Origin: Deltaproteobacteria bacterium
GTDB lineage: Bacteria > Myxococcota > UBA727 > VGSZ01
Assembly (NCBI GenBank): GCA_016874845.1
Contig: VGSZ01000016.1
Location: 1-39,225 of the forward strand
Reading direction: 5' to 3'
Length of the DNA stretch: 39,225 nucleotides
Positions 35,153-39,225 of the stretch are shown here, piece after piece. The position numbers and the translations under genes are program-made. Position 1 is the stretch's first letter. Every line of letters begins with the position of its first letter. The notes beneath the pieces were generated by a model. The model saw only the letters and a program-made list of their open reading frames with translations, was not told the DNA's origin and made no database searches.

Positions 35153-35194
35153 GCGTGGGCCCCGGTCGCGGCCCGCGCCGACATCATCGAGCCG

Positions 35195-36109
35195 TCAGAG
35201 CGAGCGCAGCGCCAGGTACATGATGCCCTTGCCCTGCGTCGACGAGAACGGCGCGCGATACAGCCCATGGGCGCCTGTCTCGACGGCGGCGTGCCGGGCG
35301 AGGCGCGTGAACAGCGGCTCGGGGCCGCCGAAGCTGCCGTCGGTCAGGGCCCGCAGCCCCGGGTCGAGGGAGCGCTGTCGCAGGGCGTCGACGCCGCGCA
35401 CCAGCGCCGGATCGACCTGGTCGTTGGCCCAGCCCCAAAGGAACCGCTTGGGCTCGTCGACGAACGAGCCGACGAGCTCGAATTTCCACGGCGACGACGG
35501 ACGGTCGGGCGTGCTGAAGGTGATCATGCCCTTCTTCATGTCGATGTCGAACCGGCGCATGCCGGCGAGCGCCTCGTCGATGCGCGCCTTCTGGGCCGCC
35601 TCGGCCGGCGCTGTGCGCTCGAGGGCCCGAAACAGCGCTGGCGTGAACAGCAGCCAACGCAGCTCGGAGGCGTCGAAGCGGCGGGTCATCACCACCGCTC
35701 CGCCAGCGTCGTCGTCAAAAAGCGACACGTCACGGGCGCCGTCATCGGCGGCGGTCACGGCGATCCGCCCGCGCAGCACGCGCACGCCACCTTGCGACAG
35801 CGTCGCGTCGGCGAAGTCGTGCAGCAGCGCGTTGATGGCGTCGAGCACCGCGGCGTCTTCGTGGCCGAGGGCGGGGCGCTTCACTGGCGCCTCGCCCCGG
35901 GCCGGCCGCGCCCGACCGTCGAGGTTCGTCAGCGCCGGACGACGCCCGTCTTCATTGGGGACGAAGGCGACGTGCAGCTCATCGAGCGCCTCGGGGAAGG
36001 CGAGGGCGACGAGGTCCATCAGTTCGAGGAGCAGCTCGTCGGGCGTCGGCGGCGGCGCGCCGTCCCCGCCGGAGTCGTTGCCACGCGCGAGCGAGACGAG
36101 GTCGACCAT
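35195..36109 (-). CDS. Hypothetical protein (possibly DUF6882-like)
   Basis: Long coherent frame MVDLVSLARGND...MKKGMITFSTPDRPSSPWKFELVGSFVDEPKRFLWGWANDQV...; family assignment tentative. Confidence 0.6.
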   Translation of the reverse strand: MVDLVSLARGNDSGGDGAPPPTPDELLLELMDLVALAFPEALDELHVAFVPNEDGRRPALTNLDGRARPARGEAPVKRPALGHEDAAVLDAINALLHDFADATLSQGGVRVLRGRIAVTAADDGARDVSLFDDDAGGAVVMTRRFDASELRWLLFTPALFRALERTAPAEAAQKARIDEALAGMRRFDIDMKKGMITFSTPDRPSSPWKFELVGSFVDEPKRFLWGWANDQVDPALVRGVDALRQRSLDPGLRALTDGSFGGPEPLFTRLARHAAVETGAHGLYRAPFSSTQGKGIMYLALRSL

Positions 36110-36166
36110 GGCGACGAAGTAGCCCCTGCCTGCGCTCGCGACAAGCGCGGTTGGCCCACGTCGACG

Positions 36167-36172
36167 TAGTCT
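36167..36172 (+). promoter_or_regulatory. Candidate -10 element TAGTCT, 6 nt before ATG
   Basis: cgacgTAGTCTgccgtcATG. Confidence 0.4.
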
Positions 36173-36178
36173 GCCGTC

Positions 36179-36535
36179 ATGGCCCTTTCACGACGCGAGC
36201 GGCGCCCCCCGAGGCGCCCCGACGCAAGCAAGGACGCCGACGACGTCGCCGGCACGTACGTCGTGCGCTGCGCCGACGGCAGCCTGTACGTCGGCTACGC
36301 CCGCGCCGTCGTCGCCCGCGTCGCGCTGCACTCGGCCGGGCGCGGGGCCCGCTACACGCGCGCGCGGCGCCCCGTGCGCCTGTGCTGGTTCTGGGAGACC
36401 ACCACCGAGCGCGCCCGCCGCCTCGAAGGGCTGCTGAAGAAGCTCGACCGCCGACGACGGCTCCGTCTCGTCGACGGTGATCCGACGGTGCTGTTGCCGG
36501 CGCTCGCCGAGGTCGCCCGCCGCGTGCGTCGCTGA
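36179..36535 (+). CDS. GIY-YIG nuclease superfamily protein
   Basis: GTYVVRCADGSLYVGYARAVVARVALHSAGRGARYTRARRPVRLCWFWE...RLEGLLKKLDR. Confidence 0.82.
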   Translation: MALSRRERRPPRRPDASKDADDVAGTYVVRCADGSLYVGYARAVVARVALHSAGRGARYTRARRPVRLCWFWETTTERARRLEGLLKKLDRRRRLRLVDGDPTVLLPALAEVARRVRR

Positions 36536-36545
36536 CGGCTGCGCG

Positions 36546-38285
36546 TCAGACGCCGAGAGCGGCCTTCACCTCGCCCTGGATGCGCGCCGCCTTCGCGCCG
36601 AGCGCAGCCCGCGCCGCCGCGAGCTCGGCCGTCGAGCCGACGCGGGCCTGCAGCTCGAGGTAGAGCTTGATCTTCGGCTCGGTGCCCGACGGACGCACCG
36701 TCAGACGGGCGCCGTCTTCGCTGTACAGCACGATGACGTCGGCGGGGATGTCGGCGGTCTTCAGGTCGACGCGGCGCACCACCGGGCTGCCCGCCAGCGT
36801 CGACAGCGTGGCCGGCCGCTCCCGCAGCGTGTTCATGATGGCGCCGATCTTCGACAGCCCGTCGAGCCCCGGCATCGTCACCGACCACTGCGCCCCGTGG
36901 CTCAGGCCGTGGCGCACCGCCAGTTCGTCGAGGCGGTCGACCAGCGTACGCCCCTCTTCCTTGAGGCTGCGACACAGCTCGGCCATCCGGACCGCCGCGC
37001 CGACGCCGTCCTTGTCGCGCACGATGGGCCCCAGCGAGAAGCCGATGGCCTCCTCGTAGCCGCCGCAGAAGTAGTGGCCGGTCTGCTCGCGTTCCATCGC
37101 CTTGTTCGCGATCCACTTGAAGCCTGTCAGCACCTCGTCGTAGGCGGCGCCGAGGTCATGAGCGATGCGCGACAGCATCGTCGACGACACGATGGTCGTG
37201 ATCACGAGCTTCTTCTTGCTGCCGGCGTCCTTGTTCTTCAGGGCGTCGTGGCACAGCAGCACGCCGATCTCGTTGCCCGACAGCGCGCGGTAGCGGCCGG
37301 GCTCCGTGCGCACCGCGACGGCAAGCCGGTCGGCGTCCGGGTCGTTGGCGAGGACGACGTCGGCGTCGACCTCGTTCGCCTTCTGCAGCGCGAGATCGAG
37401 CGCGCCCTTCTCTTCGGGATTGGGGAACGCGACGGTGCGAAACGTTCCGTCGGGATCGGTCTGCGTGGGCACGCAGGTGACACCCTCGAAGCCCGCCTCG
37501 CGCAGACCGCGCACGGTCAGCCGGTGACCGACGCCGTGCATCGCCGTGTAGACGATGCGCAACGGCACGGCCCCCGCGTGCGCCGGCGCGCGGTGCCAGC
37601 CCACGTCGCGGATGGCGTCGAGGTAGCGCCGCTCGACGTCGTCGCCAATCAAGCGACGGAGGCCCTTGTGGGCGGCGTCGGGGGGATGCAGCCGCGCGAT
37701 GGTGTTGGCCTTCGGCGCCCGCGCGATGGCGGCGACGATACCGTCGTCGATGGGCGGGATGATCTGCGCGGCGTTCGCCCAGTAGACCTTGTACCCGTTG
37801 TCGGCGGGCGGGTTGTGCGAGGCCGTCACCATGATGCCCGCCGCCGCGCCGATCGACGACACCGCGAACGCGCACAGCGGCGTCGGCTGCGGGTCGGGAA
37901 ACATGTGGACCGGGATGCCGAGCGCAGCCAGCACCGCCGACGCGTCCTCGGCAAACGTGCGCGACGACAGCCGACCGTCGAAGGCGATCACGACACCCCG
38001 GGCGCGCGCGTCGACGCCGTGGGCCGCCCCCTGCTCGAGCAGGAACGTGCCGAGCCCCCACGTCGCCTTCAGCACGACGACGCGGTTCATCCGGTTCGTG
38101 CCGGCCTCGACGCGTCCGCGCAGCCCTGCGGTGCCGAACGTCAGCGAGCCGGCGAAGCGGTCATCGAGCTCACGCTGGGCCGCGGCGTCGCCGCCACGGG
38201 CTGCCTCGACGAGGCGCACGAGGTCGGGGGACTGGTCGACGTCTTCAGCGAGGAAGGCCTCGGCGGCGGCGAGGGTCGTGTTCAT
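36546..38285 (-). CDS. Phosphoglucomutase/phosphomannomutase family protein
   Basis: LTFGTAGLRGRVEAGTNRMN, IMVTASHNPPADNGYKVYW, LANDPDADRLAVAV, VRPSGTEPKIKLYLE; SD aggag upstream. Confidence 0.95.
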   Translation of the reverse strand: MNTTLAAAEAFLAEDVDQSPDLVRLVEAARGGDAAAQRELDDRFAGSLTFGTAGLRGRVEAGTNRMNRVVVLKATWGLGTFLLEQGAAHGVDARARGVVIAFDGRLSSRTFAEDASAVLAALGIPVHMFPDPQPTPLCAFAVSSIGAAAGIMVTASHNPPADNGYKVYWANAAQIIPPIDDGIVAAIARAPKANTIARLHPPDAAHKGLRRLIGDDVERRYLDAIRDVGWHRAPAHAGAVPLRIVYTAMHGVGHRLTVRGLREAGFEGVTCVPTQTDPDGTFRTVAFPNPEEKGALDLALQKANEVDADVVLANDPDADRLAVAVRTEPGRYRALSGNEIGVLLCHDALKNKDAGSKKKLVITTIVSSTMLSRIAHDLGAAYDEVLTGFKWIANKAMEREQTGHYFCGGYEEAIGFSLGPIVRDKDGVGAAVRMAELCRSLKEEGRTLVDRLDELAVRHGLSHGAQWSVTMPGLDGLSKIGAIMNTLRERPATLSTLAGSPVVRRVDLKTADIPADVIVLYSEDGARLTVRPSGTEPKIKLYLELQARVGSTAELAAARAALGAKAARIQGEVKAALGV

Positions 38286-38366
38286 CGGTCGGCTCCTGGG
38301 GTGCGCGGGCTGCAGGGGCATGATCAAGCCGCGTGGAATGCGCTGGGCCTCGGGTGACCTTGGTCG

Positions 38367-39225
38367 TCAGCGCGCCCGGGGCCTCAGTGTGGGGCGGACG
38401 CGGGCCGCGGGAAGCCCGTCGAGGCTCACCGACCCGGACCACGAGTGGTACCCGAGCCGCAGGATGCGCACGACGTGGCGGGCGTGGCGATCGAGCTCGC
38501 GCACGCGCACCACCCCGCGCCCACGCTCGACGCCGTTCACGATGACCACGGCGTCGTCCGGCACCTCGACCAAGAGCACCCCGTCGGCGATGCCGCGGAG
38601 GGCCGCGCGCACGGCTTCGAGCGCTCCCCTCGACGGCGTCAGCGTCGCGTCGTCGTCTTTGTCGTCGCCGGCCGCGGCGGGCCGCGGGATCAGCGGCGAG
38701 CGGGGCTCGTCGGTCAACGTCTCGGCAGCGAAGGGGGCGCCCACCGCCGCTGCCGGTTGACGCCGCCCCGGTGGCGTGTCGCCACCGGCGACAACCGGGT
38801 CTTCGCCGGTGGAGTGATCCGACGCGCCGGCGACCCGGATCCGCGTGACCCGCGGCGCCGTCCCCGTGCTGGTGGCGCTGTCGTCGTCGCCGGCGCGGCC
38901 CGGAAGCGCACGGTGTCCGCGGCCGAGCACGACCGCGAGCGTCTCGGTGGTTTCGCGCGCCGGGCGCGCCGGACGCGCCGGGCTCGACGGACGCTCGACC
39001 TCGGTCGGCGGCGATCGCGGAAGCGCGACGCCATAGCCGAGGGGCACGGCCCGCCCACGCGCGCGCGGCGCCACGGCCTGTGGCCCCGAATGCGAGGCGG
39101 CGGGCGGCGCGGCGGGCAGCGCGGCAGGCAGCGCGGCGGGCAGCGCGGCGGGCAGCGCGGCGGGCAGCGCGGCGGGCAGCGCGGCGGGCAGCGCGGCGGG
39201 CAGCGCGGCGGGCAGCGCGGCGGGC
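38367..39225 (-). CDS. PEGA-domain protein, C-terminal portion (possibly the tail of another Ser/Thr kinase); 5' end beyond window
   Basis: PEGA-like VLLVEVPDDAVVIVNGVERGRGVVRVRELDRHARHVVRILRLGYHSW; the frame stays open through the (PAAL)n repeat to the window edge. Confidence 0.65.
   Translation of the reverse strand, partial: PAALPAALPAALPAALPAALPAALPAALPAALPAALPAAPPAASHSGPQAVAPRARGRAVPLGYGVALPRSPPTEVERPSSPARPARPARETTETLAVVLGRGHRALPGRAGDDDSATSTGTAPRVTRIRVAGASDHSTGEDPVVAGGDTPPGRRQPAAAVGAPFAAETLTDEPRSPLIPRPAAAGDDKDDDATLTPSRGALEAVRAALRGIADGVLLVEVPDDAVVIVNGVERGRGVVRVRELDRHARHVVRILRLGYHSWSGSVSLDGLPAARVRPTLRPRAR
39097..39225. repeat. 12-bp tandem repeat gcggcgggcagc, about 10.75 copies, continuing past window edge
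   Basis: Direct reading; single-base variants in the first copy (gcggcgggcggc) and third copy (gcggcaggcagc); minus strand encodes (PAAL)n. Confidence 0.97.

Noticed and set aside
36477-38357. 626-aa plus-strand ORF
   Set aside because: Exact antisense of the phosphohexomutase, which has clear motifs (TASHNPP, DPDADR).
1-39225. CRISPR arrays, tRNA/rRNA genes, transposases, phage or defence cassettes
   Set aside because: None recognised: no regularly spaced repeats, no cloverleaf or rRNA signatures seen, no transposase/integrase motifs among ORFs.

Overview
High-GC accessory/housekeeping window, probably from a Myxococcota-type deltaproteobacterium (my inference from GC and gene content, not proven). 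It is densely packed with about 30 protein genes. I found no rRNA or tRNA, no CRISPR array and no intact mobile element. Confident calls are recJ, proS, cdd, miaB, purA, a phosphohexomutase, two Hanks-type Ser/Thr kinases, a SpoIID/LytB-domain protein, a UshA-like 5'-nucleotidase, an SAH/5'-deoxyadenosine-deaminase-like amidohydrolase, a QueD/PTPS homologue, a DUF58-(membrane protein)-VWA operon, a VKOR-DsbA fusion, a subtilisin-like lipoprotein, a DUF3108 protein, a GIY-YIG protein, and a GMC oxidoreductase with a Tat-lipoprotein partner. Both window edges cut genes: GMC at the left and a PEGA protein with a 12-bp/PAAL repeat at the right. Items most worth a second look: (i) a soluble Ser/Thr kinase ending in a ribbon-helix-helix-like tail; (ii) a QueD homologue lacking two of the three Zn-ligand histidines; (iii) a subtilisin homologue whose catalytic Asp position is Ala; (iv) recurrent TAnnnT elements 6-9 nt upstream of start codons, suggesting leaderless transcripts; (v) a 17-bp tandem repeat just upstream of the miaB promoter; (vi) a PKD-domain surface-protein pseudogene with several frameshifts; (vii) a small membrane ORF with one in-frame TGA; (viii) a DUF58/VWA operon with no MoxR next to it. 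No search or computation was run; family calls come from motif reading.
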